DNA from: Phycisphaerales bacterium
Lineage (GTDB): Bacteria > Planctomycetota > Phycisphaerae > Phycisphaerales > UBA1924
Length of the DNA: 64,000 bases
Direction: 5' to 3'
NCBI GenBank assembly: GCA_028289195.1
Contig: JANQQR010000024.1
Location: 1 to 64,000, forward strand
Shown piece after piece: positions 18,072-26,702 of the stretch (within the stretch, counting starts at the first letter, position 1; each line of letters begins with the position of its first letter). The notes below the pieces were generated by a model. It saw only the letters and a list, made by a program, of their open reading frames with translations, made no database searches and was not told where the DNA came from. Both the position numbers and the translations under genes were made by a program.

Positions 18072-19061
18072 ATGGAACGTGAACTGGCAGTTGTTGGTGG
18101 CGGTGGCGGCTTCATCGGCGGGTTCCTCGCCAGGAACCTCCTCGAGCAGGGGTACCGGGTCCGCTCGGTCGACATCAAGCCACTCGATGAGTGGTACCAG
18201 GTGCACCCCGACGCCGAGAACCTCTCGCTCGACCTCAAGAGCCTGGACAACTGCCGTCGCGCTTATGAAGGCGCCGACCGCATCTACCAGCTCGCCGCCG
18301 ACATGGGCGGGATGGGCTTCATCGAGAACAACAAGTGCCTGTGCATGCTCAGCGTGCTCACCACAACACACTCGCTGATGGTCGCGCAGGAGATCGGCGT
18401 CAAGCGGTTCTTCTACAGCTCCTCGGCGTGCGTCTACAACGCCGACAAGCAGAAGAGTGAAGACGTCGTCCCCCTGAAGGAAGCCGACGCCTACCCCGCC
18501 ATGCCCGAAGACGGCTACGGCTGGGAGAAGCTCTTCACCGAGCGCATGTGCCGCCACTTCCGCGAGGACTTCAACGTCCCGGCGCGCATGGCGCGCTTCC
18601 ACAACGTCTACGGGCCCCACGGCACGTACGACGGTGGGCGCGAGAAGGCGCCGGCCGCCATCTGCCGCAAGGTCATCCAGGCCAAGCTCAGCGGAAACCA
18701 CGAGATCGAGATCTGGGGCGACGGCAAGCAGACGCGCTCGTTCATGTACATCGACGACTGCATCAAGGGCGTCAACATGATCACCGACAGCGACGACGTT
18801 CTCGACGCGATCAACCTCGGCTCCGACGAGCTGACCACGATCAACGGCCTCGTCGACATCGTCGAGGACATCGCCGGCATCAAGCTCGAGCGCAAGTACA
18901 AGCTCGACGCCCCCAAGGGCGTCAACGGGCGCAACAGCGACAACACCCGCATCCAGGCCGAGCTCGGCTGGGCGCCCTCCATCCGCCTCCGCGACGGCAT
19001 GGAGCGCACCTACGCCTGGATCTACGACCAGATCACCAGCGGGGTGCCCTCCCCCGCCTGA
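18072..19061 (+). CDS. NAD-dependent epimerase, GDP-mannose 3,5-epimerase-like
   Basis: A 329-residue SDR-type nucleotide-sugar enzyme. It starts with GGGGGFIGGFLA, then ADMGGMGFI, SSSACVYN, LKEADAYPA and the catalytic YGWEK (Tyr-x3-Lys), followed by RFHNVYGPHGT and GREKAPAAICRK. The ADMGGMGFI, SSACVY and GREKAPAA stretches are those I associate with GDP-mannose 3,5-epimerase, which yields GDP-L-galactose and GDP-L-gulose; other epimerases cannot be excluded. It is the first gene of an operon followed after 30 bases by the E1 gene, suggesting that its sugar product is what the acyl-transfer proteins modify. That last step is inference. Confidence 0.8.
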   Translation: MERELAVVGGGGGFIGGFLARNLLEQGYRVRSVDIKPLDEWYQVHPDAENLSLDLKSLDNCRRAYEGADRIYQLAADMGGMGFIENNKCLCMLSVLTTTHSLMVAQEIGVKRFFYSSSACVYNADKQKSEDVVPLKEADAYPAMPEDGYGWEKLFTERMCRHFREDFNVPARMARFHNVYGPHGTYDGGREKAPAAICRKVIQAKLSGNHEIEIWGDGKQTRSFMYIDDCIKGVNMITDSDDVLDAINLGSDELTTINGLVDIVEDIAGIKLERKYKLDAPKGVNGRNSDNTRIQAELGWAPSIRLRDGMERTYAWIYDQITSGVPSPA

Positions 19062-19091
19062 TCGCTCCCGCCCCGCTCAGGAGTGCGCTCA

Positions 19092-21059
19092 GTGGAGCCA
19101 CACATCCTTGATCGCTACGGCTCCGAGATCCGGACCGCCCTGCTGATCCGGTTCACGGAAGAGCGATTGCTGCGCCTCTTCGCCGAGGGCAAGCTCTTCG
19201 GCACCGTCCACACCTGCATCGGCCAGGAATTCGTCGGCGTCTCCGTCTCGCGCAACCTCGTCGACGGCGACACCGTCTTCTCGAACCACCGGGGCCACGG
19301 GCACTTCATCTCCTACTGCGGCAACGTCCCCGGCCTCATCGGCGAGATCATGGGCAAGTCGACCGGCGTCTGCGCCGGGCGCGGCGGCTCGCAGCACACC
19401 CAGGAGGCCGGCTTCTTCTCCAACGGCATCCAGGGCGGGATCACCCCCGTGGCTACCGGCCTGGCGATGGCCCACTCGCTCAAGGAGAAGAACAACGTCT
19501 CGGTCGTTTACGTCGGCGACGGCACCCTCGGCCAGGGCGCTCTGTACGAGTCCATGAACTTTGCCTCGATCTGGAACCTGCCCGTCCTGTTCGTGTGCGA
19601 GAACAACCTCTACGCCCAGTCGACCAGCCAGAAGCAGACGCTCTCCGGAGACATCTGCGCCCGCGCAGCGGCCTTCGGCATCGACACCGCCCACAGCGAC
19701 ACCTGGGAGTGGCAGACGCTCCTTGAGCAGATGGAGTCCTCGATCGCGAGAATCCGCGAGACCGGGCGCCCGATGTTCCATCGCGTCGATACCTACCGCC
19801 TCATGGCGCACTCCAAGGGCGACGACAACCGCCCGGACGAAGAGGTCGCGCCCTATCGCGAGCGCGACCCGCTTAACTCGATGCTCAAGGAACTCGCGGG
19901 CGACGAGCGCTGGAAGGCGCTCGTCGAGGAGGTCAGCGCCGAGGTCGAGCGCGCCGTCGAGCAGGCGGACGCGGCGCCGTTCGACGAGGTCGAACAGCCC
20001 GCCCGCTGGAGCGCAACAGCCACGCACGGCTGGGAGCCGCTCTCGTTCGAGCGGGAGAAGGTCGTCCAATCCGTCCGCAAGGGGCTCGAGGCCGGTCTAC
20101 GCGACGACGAACGCGTCGTCGTCATCGGAGAGGACATCGAATCGCCGTACGGCGGCGCCTTCAAGGCCACAATGGGCCTCTCGCACGACTTCCCCGGGCG
20201 CGTGCGCAACACGCCCATCTCCGAGCTCGCTCTCGTCGGCATCGGCAACGGCCTGGCCCTCGGGGGCATGCTCCCGGTCGTCGAGATCATGTTCGGCGAC
20301 TTCCTCGCCCTTGCGATGGACCAATGGCTGAACCACGCGGCCAAGTTCCAGTACATGTTCAACGACAAGGTGCGCATGCCCGTCGTGATCCGCACCCCCA
20401 TGGGCGGCAAGCGCGGCTACGCCTCCACCCACAGCCAGAGCATCGAGAAGCACTTCCTGGGCCTCCCCGGCACCCAGGTGCTCTGCCTCCACCACCGCTA
20501 CCCCGCCGAGCAGCTCTACAAGGACCTGTTCGCGACCATCGATCGACCCTCGCTCGTCATCGAGAACAAGATCCTCTACGGCAAGTTCGCCTCCAGCGAC
20601 GCTCCCGCCGGGTACCGCGTCCTGAAGCAGAAGGGCGAGGCGTTCCCCACGGTGCGCATCAAGCCCGACGCCCCGGCCGATGTCACGATCGTCGCGATGG
20701 GCGGCATGTCGCTCGACGCCGAGCAGGCGCTCCTCGAACTGTTCGAGGAGATGGAGATCGTCGTCGATCTGTTCCTCCCGACGCGCATGTACCCGTTCGA
20801 CGTGGACGTGCTCCACGAGAGCATCAGCCAGACCCGCAAGCTGGTCGTCGCCGAAGAGGGCCAGGGCTTCGTCTCGCTCTCGAGCGAGATCCTCGCGCAG
20901 GTCGCCGAGCGATACCCGGAGCTGGGTGTCGTCTGCCGGCGCGTCGCCGCGGCGCCCAACCCGATCCCGGCTGCGCGCCCGCTCGAAGAGCAGTGCCTGC
21001 CGCAGGCGAGCGATATCATCCGACTGACGATGGAGGCCGTCGGTGAGCTCGTCCACTGA
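19092..21059 (+). CDS. Fused E1 alpha-beta subunit of a 2-oxoacid dehydrogenase
   Basis: Thiamine-diphosphate enzyme that decarboxylates a 2-oxo acid and passes the acyl group to a lipoyl arm. The product is 655 residues. The E1-alpha half has the TPP motif GDG at 142-144 with NN at 171-172 (CENNLYAQST); the E1-beta half runs from about 335 and has VVVIGEDIESPYGG, VEIMFGDFLALAMDQ and GGKRGYASTHSQS. I take the second GTG, at 19092, because AGGAG at 19079-19083 is correctly spaced for it but would overlap a start at 19083. Its end overlaps the lipoyl-protein gene by 17 bases, so the two are co-translated. It sits inside a polysaccharide locus with no other 2-oxoacid dehydrogenase genes, and no E3 is visible. 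The substrate, such as pyruvate or a branched 2-oxo acid, is unknown. Confidence 0.93.
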   Translation: MEPHILDRYGSEIRTALLIRFTEERLLRLFAEGKLFGTVHTCIGQEFVGVSVSRNLVDGDTVFSNHRGHGHFISYCGNVPGLIGEIMGKSTGVCAGRGGSQHTQEAGFFSNGIQGGITPVATGLAMAHSLKEKNNVSVVYVGDGTLGQGALYESMNFASIWNLPVLFVCENNLYAQSTSQKQTLSGDICARAAAFGIDTAHSDTWEWQTLLEQMESSIARIRETGRPMFHRVDTYRLMAHSKGDDNRPDEEVAPYRERDPLNSMLKELAGDERWKALVEEVSAEVERAVEQADAAPFDEVEQPARWSATATHGWEPLSFEREKVVQSVRKGLEAGLRDDERVVVIGEDIESPYGGAFKATMGLSHDFPGRVRNTPISELALVGIGNGLALGGMLPVVEIMFGDFLALAMDQWLNHAAKFQYMFNDKVRMPVVIRTPMGGKRGYASTHSQSIEKHFLGLPGTQVLCLHHRYPAEQLYKDLFATIDRPSLVIENKILYGKFASSDAPAGYRVLKQKGEAFPTVRIKPDAPADVTIVAMGGMSLDAEQALLELFEEMEIVVDLFLPTRMYPFDVDVLHESISQTRKLVVAEEGQGFVSLSSEILAQVAERYPELGVVCRRVAAAPNPIPAARPLEEQCLPQASDIIRLTMEAVGELVH

Positions 21060-22086
21060 GATCAGGGTCCCGCGCGAGACGGTCAACGACGACACCGTCA
21101 CGATTGTCACGTGGCACAAGGACGCCGGCACGCGCGTGAAGGCCGACGATCTCGTCGTCAGCATCGAGACGTCGAAGGCCGTCCTCGAGGTCGAAGCCGA
21201 GGCCGAGGGGTTCCTCGAGATCGTCGCGCCCGTCGGCGCCGAGGTCGAGATCGGAGCGCTCATCGGGTTCGTCCACGCAAAGGCCCCCGCGCCGGCCGCG
21301 ACCGGCGCCGGCGCCAACGGCTCGGCGAGCGCCCAGGTGCCCGGTGCGTCCGGCGACGCCGTCTCGATCAGCAGGAAGGCCCGCGCACTCATCGATGAGC
21401 TCGGCATCGACCCGGCGGTGTTCGCGGGGCGCGGCTTGGTCCGCGAGGCCGACGTCCGTGCCTACATCGACGCGCCCGCGCAGCAGGAACCCGCGGCGCC
21501 CGAGACGGCGCCGGAGCAGCCAGCCACTGCGCCTGTCTCATCAACCCCGCAGCCCTACAAGGCAAAGGGCGGCCTGATGGGCGACGCGCGCTCGGCGGCG
21601 TCCGATCGTGGCCACGGCATCGTGTGGCTCGCCTGGAACTACTTCTGGCGCAACTGGCTGCTCGGCAATCTCGTCAAGGTCGCGCCGAGGGGCATCAACC
21701 TGTTCCTCCATCGCCTGCGCGGCGTGAAGATGGGGCGTGACTGCTTCATCGATCCGACCGCGATCGTCGAGACCGCCTACCCCGAGAACATCACGATGGG
21801 CGATGACGTCCGCGTCACCGCGGGCTGCCTGATCATGACCCACATCAAGGCGCCCAACTACCTGCGCGACACCGGCATCATGCCCGCGGTGGTCAAGCCC
21901 GTCGTGCTCGAGGACCACTCGTTCATCGGCGTCAACTCGGTGATCATGCCGGGCGTCACCGTGGGCAGGGCGTCCGTCGTCGCCAGCGGATCGGTCGTCG
22001 TTACCAACGTGCCGCCGTTCACGATGGTGGGCGGCAACCCCGCCAAGGTCATCAAGAAGTTCCCCCGGCCGGACGCCGAGGGTTGA
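21043..22086 (+). CDS. Lipoyl domain - E1/E3-binding domain - hexapeptide acyltransferase fusion
   Basis: A 347-residue protein with an unusual order of modules. Residues 5-77 are a biotinyl/lipoyl domain with the lipoyl-attachment motif ETSKA (Lys45). Residues 106-142 are a peripheral subunit-binding domain (ISRKARALIDELGID then GRGLVREADVRAYI). Residues 144-175 are an Ala/Pro-rich linker like those of E2 proteins. Residues about 228-339 are left-handed beta-helix repeats ending in MVGGNPAKVI, with a likely catalytic His267 in MTHIKAPNYL, as in LacA/NodL-type sugar acetyltransferases. The classical E2 CoA-acyltransferase domain is absent. GTG start at 21043, overlapping the E1 gene. Inference: the lipoyl arm delivers an acyl group directly to a sugar-acceptor domain. 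An acetyl-CoA-dependent enzyme with only a lipoyl-derived scaffold is the alternative. Confidence 0.93.
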   Translation: MSSSTEIRVPRETVNDDTVTIVTWHKDAGTRVKADDLVVSIETSKAVLEVEAEAEGFLEIVAPVGAEVEIGALIGFVHAKAPAPAATGAGANGSASAQVPGASGDAVSISRKARALIDELGIDPAVFAGRGLVREADVRAYIDAPAQQEPAAPETAPEQPATAPVSSTPQPYKAKGGLMGDARSAASDRGHGIVWLAWNYFWRNWLLGNLVKVAPRGINLFLHRLRGVKMGRDCFIDPTAIVETAYPENITMGDDVRVTAGCLIMTHIKAPNYLRDTGIMPAVVKPVVLEDHSFIGVNSVIMPGVTVGRASVVASGSVVVTNVPPFTMVGGNPAKVIKKFPRPDAEG

Positions 22087-22102
22087 GGCCGGGGACGCGA
22101 CC

Positions 22103-23041
22103 ATGACGAACCCCACGCAGCCAAACGGCGATCACGACGGGCCGCTCAACGCGTTCTGCGTTGACCTCGAAGAGTGGTTCCACATCTGCGCCGCCGACAC
22201 GCCCTACAACGACCCCGAGACGTGGGACGATGCGCCCGCGCACGTCGTCGAGGACACCGAAGTCCTGATGCGCCTGCTCGACGAGACGGGCGCCAAGGGC
22301 ACGTTCCTCACGGTCGGCTGGGTCGCAGACAAGTACCCCGAACTGATCAAGCGCCTCGCGGACGCAGGCCACGAGATCGGGTGCCACACGTACTTCCATC
22401 GCGTCGTCTTCGAGCAGACCCCCGAAGAGTTCGAGGCCGACATCGAGCGATGCCTCACCTCCCTGCGCGACATCAGCGGCCAGCCCGTCGACGCGTTCCG
22501 CGCGCCCGGATTCTCGATGACCCGCGACTGCTTCTGGGCCTACCCGATCCTGCGTCGCCACGGCATCACGACCGACGTCTCCATCGTCCCCGCGGCCCGC
22601 GACCACGGCGGCGTCGACGGCTTCACCCGCGACCCGTTCATGCTCCACACCAGCGAGGGCGAGATCCGCTGCTTCCCGGTCTCGGTCATGAGCATCGCGG
22701 GCAAGACCGTCCCGTTCTCGGGGGGCGGCTACCTCCGCCTGTTCCCGCTCTCGCTCGTGAAGGCCGGCTACGCGCAGAACCACAAGTCCGGACGCCCGGG
22801 CATGTCCTACATCCACCCGCGCGAGATCAACCCCGACCAGCCCCGCCTCGAGCTGCCCTGGAAGAAGCGCTTCAAGTACTACGTCGGCATCGACAAGACG
22901 CTCGACAAGCTCCGCTGGTGCCTGCGCACCTACCGCTTCACCACGATCGCCGAGGTCGTGAACGCCGTCGGCGACTGGCCGCCCTACGAGCTCACCGGCG
23001 ACGAGATCCACCCCGTGCGCGCCGAGACCGTCAGCGCCTGA
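22103..23041 (+). CDS. Polysaccharide deacetylase, XrtA/PEP-CTERM-system type
   Basis: Carbohydrate esterase family 4 enzyme removing N- or O-acetyl groups from a polymer. The 312-residue product shows CVDLEEWFH at the start of the catalytic domain, GHEIGCHTYFHR for the metal-binding HxxxH, FRAPGFS and FSGGGYLRLFP. This set matches the PEP-CTERM/XrtA-associated deacetylase (DUF3473). No signal peptide is visible, as usual for this type. It starts 16 bases after the acyltransferase fusion, so acylation and deacylation genes sit side by side. A role in trimming the exported polymer is inferred. Confidence 0.9.
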   Translation: MTNPTQPNGDHDGPLNAFCVDLEEWFHICAADTPYNDPETWDDAPAHVVEDTEVLMRLLDETGAKGTFLTVGWVADKYPELIKRLADAGHEIGCHTYFHRVVFEQTPEEFEADIERCLTSLRDISGQPVDAFRAPGFSMTRDCFWAYPILRRHGITTDVSIVPAARDHGGVDGFTRDPFMLHTSEGEIRCFPVSVMSIAGKTVPFSGGGYLRLFPLSLVKAGYAQNHKSGRPGMSYIHPREINPDQPRLELPWKKRFKYYVGIDKTLDKLRWCLRTYRFTTIAEVVNAVGDWPPYELTGDEIHPVRAETVSA

Positions 23042-23060
23042 CCCCCGAGAGAGTGACCAC

Positions 23061-24362
23061 GTGCCCGACCCCGCTCAGAACAACGCCGGCTCCGACGCGC
23101 GCAAGCCCAGGATGCTGGTGCTGAGCCAGGTCTACGTCCCCGACGCCGCCAGCGTCGGGCAGCACATGGCCGACGCCGCCGCCGAGATGGTCGAGCGGGG
23201 ATGGGACGTCCGCGTCCTCACCTCCGCGCGGGGCTACAACGATTCGAGCGTCAAATACAAGAAACGCGAGACGATCTCGGGTGTCGAGGTCCGGCGCCTG
23301 CCGCTCTCGTCGTTCGGCAAGAGGGGCCTCCTGCTGCGCGCCCTCGCTGCCGTGCTGTTCATGGTGCAGATCACCGCACGCGGCCTGTTCGGGCGCCGGC
23401 CGGACGTGCTGCTGGTCAGCACGTCGCCGCCCATGTGCATCGTCGCCGCGCTGGTCATCAGCACCTTCCGGCGCACGCGCGTGAAGTTCTGGGTGATGGA
23501 TCTGAACCCCGATCAGCTCATCTCGCTCGGGAAGATCAAGGAGGGCTCTGTCCCGGCGCGCCTCATGGACGCGTTCAACCGGATGATCCTCCGCCGGTCC
23601 GACGACGTCGTCGTGCTCGACAAGTACATGGCCGGCAATGTCAACGCCAAGCTCGACGTGTCGGGCAAGCTCGCCGTCATGCCGCCGTGGCCCCACGAGG
23701 ACCACGTCCAGCCGCTCGACCACGCCGACAACACGTTCCGCGACGAGCACGGACTCCAGAGCAAGCGCGTGTTCATGTACAGCGGCAACCACGGCTACGC
23801 GCTCCCGCTCGAGACGTTTCTGAAGGCCGCCGTCCGGTACAAGGACGACGAGCGCGTCGCGTTCCTGTTCATCGGCGCCGGCGTCCGCAAGGCAGAGGTC
23901 GAGCAGGCCATCGCCGACCACGCCCTGACCAACATGGTCTCGCTGCCGTACCAGCCGCTCGAACGCCTGCGCTTCTCGCTCTCGGCAGCCGATGTCCACC
24001 TCGTCAGCATGGGTGACGAGGCCGTCGGCACCATCCACCCATGCAAGGTCTACGGAGCGATGGCGGTCTCCCGCCCGGTCCTGCTGCTGGGCCCCGATCC
24101 CTGCCACATCGCCGATCTCATCCACGAGCACCAGTTCGGCTGGCACGTCCGCCACGGCGATGTCGACGCCGCAGCCAGCGTCATCGATGAGGTGATCTCG
24201 CTCCCCGACCAGGCGCTTCAGGAGATGGGCGCCCGGGCCGCCCAGGCCATCCGCAGCTCGCTGAGCAAGGACGCGCTCTGCGGCAGATTCTGCGACGTCC
24301 TCGAACGCGGCACGGCATCGGAGCGGTCTCCCCGGCCCGAGCTCTCGGTCGCCGAGCCGTAA
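23061..24362 (+). CDS. Glycosyltransferase (GT4, WbuB-like)
   Basis: A 433-residue GT-B glycosyltransferase, GTG start. It begins with LVLSQVYVPDAASVGQH, typical of the WbuB-like GT4 family with the N-terminal acceptor domain, and the C-terminal half holds the nucleotide-binding region (MYSGNHGYALPLE, FIGAGVRK and a final ...GAMAVSRPVLLLG region). A membrane-anchoring hydrophobic segment lies near residues 90-115. It starts 19 bases after the deacetylase. Donor and acceptor cannot be told from sequence. Confidence 0.88.
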   Translation: MPDPAQNNAGSDARKPRMLVLSQVYVPDAASVGQHMADAAAEMVERGWDVRVLTSARGYNDSSVKYKKRETISGVEVRRLPLSSFGKRGLLLRALAAVLFMVQITARGLFGRRPDVLLVSTSPPMCIVAALVISTFRRTRVKFWVMDLNPDQLISLGKIKEGSVPARLMDAFNRMILRRSDDVVVLDKYMAGNVNAKLDVSGKLAVMPPWPHEDHVQPLDHADNTFRDEHGLQSKRVFMYSGNHGYALPLETFLKAAVRYKDDERVAFLFIGAGVRKAEVEQAIADHALTNMVSLPYQPLERLRFSLSAADVHLVSMGDEAVGTIHPCKVYGAMAVSRPVLLLGPDPCHIADLIHEHQFGWHVRHGDVDAAASVIDEVISLPDQALQEMGARAAQAIRSSLSKDALCGRFCDVLERGTASERSPRPELSVAEP

Positions 24363-24390
24363 ACCCCCCGATCTCGGTGTCCGCGGCGCC

Positions 24391-24420
24391 TTGTAAATTT
24401 CTGCCAAACGCCGCGATACA
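24391..24420 (+). promoter_or_regulatory. Weak sigma70-like promoter candidate
   Basis: TTGTAA at 24391-24396 and GATACA at 24415-24420 are separated by 18 bases, upstream of the GT2 gene at 24457. The segment is A/T-richer than its surroundings and contains TGTAAATTTCT, which recurs almost unchanged at 30253. Low confidence; a transcription start is not shown. Confidence 0.25.
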
Positions 24421-24456
24421 GTCCGCCGATTCTCAGGACGAGAACCCGCCCTCCCG

Positions 24457-25398
24457 ATGACCGACGCGACCACCCAACCCGAGCAGGTGCAAACGGCCGA
24501 TCCGGCCGGCGCTCCCGCGGAGAAGCAGACGGCCAACGTCTCGGTGGTCATCCCGACGCTCAACGAGGAGATCAACCTCCCCCACGCCCTGCGCAGCGTC
24601 GTGGGCTGGGCTGGCGACGTGTTCGTCGTCGACTCCGAGTCCACCGATCGCACCCGCGAGATCGCCGAGGAGATGGGGGCGAAGGTCGTCGTTCGCCCCT
24701 GGCTCGGGTACGCGAAGCAGAAGAACTGGGCGCTCGAGAACCTCCCCATCCAGACCGACTGGGTGTTCATCCTCGACGCCGACGAACTGCTCCTCCCGGA
24801 GCTGCGCGACGAGATCAGCGCGATCTCCTCGAGACCGGCCGACGAGGTCCCGGAGTCCGGGTTCTACATCAACCGCTACTTCATCTTCCTCGGCAAGCGC
24901 ATCAAGCACTGCGGGTTCTTCCCCAGCTGGAACCTCCGGTTCTTCAAGCTCGGCAAGGCCCGCTACGAAGAACGAGATGTCCACGAGCACATGGTGGTCG
25001 ACGGGCCCGAGGGCTTCCTCAAGGGACTGATGGAGCACAACGACCGGCGCGGGCTCGAGACCTACATGGCCAAGCACAACAAGTACTCGACACTGGAGGC
25101 GAAGGAGATCTTCGCGCTCGAAGACGAGAACAGCCACGCCCGCGAGAGCATCGACGCCCGCCTCTTCGGCAACCCGCTCCAGCGCCGCCGATGGATCAAG
25201 CACTACGTCTACCCGAAGACGCCCGCCAAGTGGCTGGCGCGCTTCGTGTGGATGTACTTCTTCCGTCTCGGGTTTCTCGACGGGCTTGCCGGATTCCGGT
25301 TCTGCCTGTTCATGAGCACCTACGAGCTGCTGATCTATCTCAAGCTCGAAGAGATGCGCATCGAGCGCAGGAACCAGCGCGCCGGAGCCGGATCGTGA
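24457..25398 (+). CDS. Family 2 glycosyltransferase
   Basis: A 313-residue GT-A enzyme. It has VSVVIPTLNEEINLP, VVDSESTDRT and the metal-binding DxD-type ILDADELL, in the order of the GT2 family (WaaE/KdtX-like group). The N-terminal 20 residues are hydrophilic. The C-terminus contains a short hydrophobic stretch that may peripherally anchor it at the inner membrane. Its TGA overlaps the GTG of the acetyltransferase (25395). It may be the first gene of a chain of overlapping genes from 24457 to 28951. Confidence 0.88.
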   Translation: MTDATTQPEQVQTADPAGAPAEKQTANVSVVIPTLNEEINLPHALRSVVGWAGDVFVVDSESTDRTREIAEEMGAKVVVRPWLGYAKQKNWALENLPIQTDWVFILDADELLLPELRDEISAISSRPADEVPESGFYINRYFIFLGKRIKHCGFFPSWNLRFFKLGKARYEERDVHEHMVVDGPEGFLKGLMEHNDRRGLETYMAKHNKYSTLEAKEIFALEDENSHARESIDARLFGNPLQRRRWIKHYVYPKTPAKWLARFVWMYFFRLGFLDGLAGFRFCLFMSTYELLIYLKLEEMRIERRNQRAGAGS

Positions 25399-25991
25399 CC
25401 GCGCGCGCCCACGAGCCCGAGATCGGGTCCATCCCGACGCCGGCGATGGGCGATCGCGCCGTCAGCCCCTACACGCGCCGCGAGAAGATCCTCCGTCTGC
25501 TCTGGGGCTACCTCGGGCAGTTCGTCTTCCGCTGCACCTTCCACAACTGGTACGGGCTCCGCAGTTTGATCCTCCGCACCTTCGGGGCCAGCGTCGGCCC
25601 GCGCGTGCGCCTCCGCCCGACCGTCAGGTTCGAGCAGCCGTGGAATCTCACGATCGGGGAGAACTCTTCGATCGGTGATTGGTGCACCGTGTACTGCCTC
25701 GGCAAGATCGTCATCGGCGACAGCGTGTCGATCTCGCAGGGGACGCACCTCTGCGCCGGCACCCACGACTACGCCAAGCACGACCTCCCCCTCCTGCGCC
25801 CCCCGATCGTCATCGAGAACGAGGTCTGGCTCGCCGCCGACGTATTCGTGGGGCCCGGGGTGACCGTTCACGAGGGCTGCGTGGTCGGCGCCCGGTCGTG
25901 CGTCATGAAGAACCTCCCGGCGTGGACCGTGTGCGCGGGGTATCCTGCGCGGGTGCTCAAGCCCAGAGTGATGGAGGAGACCACCGGATGA
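25395..25991 (+). CDS. Hexapeptide-repeat acyltransferase (WcaF/Maa-like)
   Basis: A 198-residue O-acyltransferase with a left-handed beta-helix. The GTG at 25395 gives a GTGA overlap with the GT2 gene; the longer frame upstream is spurious. It has FRCTFHNWYGLRS then repeats such as IGENSSIGDW and IVIGDSVSISQ, GTHLCAGTHDY (catalytic His of the GTHD type) and EGCVVGARSCV, ending AGYPARVLK. It is clearly related to the 30310 gene, sharing FRCTFHNWYG and the GTHD motif. Acetyl-CoA is the usual donor. Confidence 0.88.
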   Translation: MTARAHEPEIGSIPTPAMGDRAVSPYTRREKILRLLWGYLGQFVFRCTFHNWYGLRSLILRTFGASVGPRVRLRPTVRFEQPWNLTIGENSSIGDWCTVYCLGKIVIGDSVSISQGTHLCAGTHDYAKHDLPLLRPPIVIENEVWLAADVFVGPGVTVHEGCVVGARSCVMKNLPAWTVCAGYPARVLKPRVMEETTG

Positions 25992-26668
25992 CCAGCAGCG
26001 GTCAGCAGCCCGGGGCCGCCGGCCCCGAACACGAGCGGGGGGTCGTGCCCGAGTACGGCTACGACGACTCCACGCCCAGGCTGTCTGCTGCCTACATCCG
26101 GCCAGCCGTCGACACCGTGCTCCCCGACCAGGCCTCCGGCAGGCGCGTGCTGGACATGGGCTGCGGCAACGGCCACAACGCGCGCTGGCTCTCCGAGAAG
26201 GGCTGGAAGGTCACAGGGATCGACGCGAGCCAGCAGGGCGTGACCCAGGCGCGCATGGCCGTGCCCGATGGCCGGTTCGAGGTCGGCGAGATCACCGAAG
26301 AGTTCATCGCGTCGCTGAACGAAGAGCCGTTCGATCTGGTCATCAGCACCGAGGTCGTCGAGCACGTGTACGCCCCGCGCATCTGGGCCCGCAGCGCCTT
26401 CGCGGCGCTCCGCCCCGGCGGGATGCTCATCTGCTCGACCCCGTACCACGGCTACCTGAAGAACCTCATGATCTCGCTGGAGAACGGCTGGGACCGCCAC
26501 ATCAACCCGCTCTGGGACGGCGGTCACATCAAGTTCTGGAGCCCCACGACGCTCCGGGCGCTGCTCAGCGAGGCGGGCTTCGGGGATTTCGGATTCGTGG
26601 GCGCCGGACGCCTCCCGTACCTCTGGAAATCAATGGTGATCACGGCCAGGAAGCCCGGCGCTTCCTGA
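25988..26668 (+). CDS. Class I SAM-dependent methyltransferase
   Basis: A 226-residue soluble enzyme. It has RVLDMGCGNGHNARWL (SAM-binding glycine motif) and VTGIDAS (acidic residue binding the ribose), followed by VISTEVVEHV and ALRPGGMLICS, in UbiG/Methyltransf_11 order. The start at 25988 overlaps the acyltransferase stop in an ATGA arrangement, supporting translational coupling. Probably methylates a sugar or a lipid-linked intermediate in the polysaccharide locus; the acceptor is unknown. Confidence 0.85.
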   Translation: MTSSGQQPGAAGPEHERGVVPEYGYDDSTPRLSAAYIRPAVDTVLPDQASGRRVLDMGCGNGHNARWLSEKGWKVTGIDASQQGVTQARMAVPDGRFEVGEITEEFIASLNEEPFDLVISTEVVEHVYAPRIWARSAFAALRPGGMLICSTPYHGYLKNLMISLENGWDRHINPLWDGGHIKFWSPTTLRALLSEAGFGDFGFVGAGRLPYLWKSMVITARKPGAS

Positions 26669-26702
26669 GAGCGCCGGGGCCCGGTCGCGGAAACGCTCGC
26701 AC

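Noticed and set aside
18072..24362. Search for a dihydrolipoamide dehydrogenase (E3) in the same operon
   Set aside because: No GxGxxG flavoprotein with a redox disulfide was seen in any frame around the E1 and lipoyl genes; it must be supplied elsewhere.
25191..25394. Longer N-terminus for the acyltransferase at 25395
   Set aside because: It would overlap the GT2 coding region with unlikely residues. The GTG at 25395 gives a natural GTGA junction.
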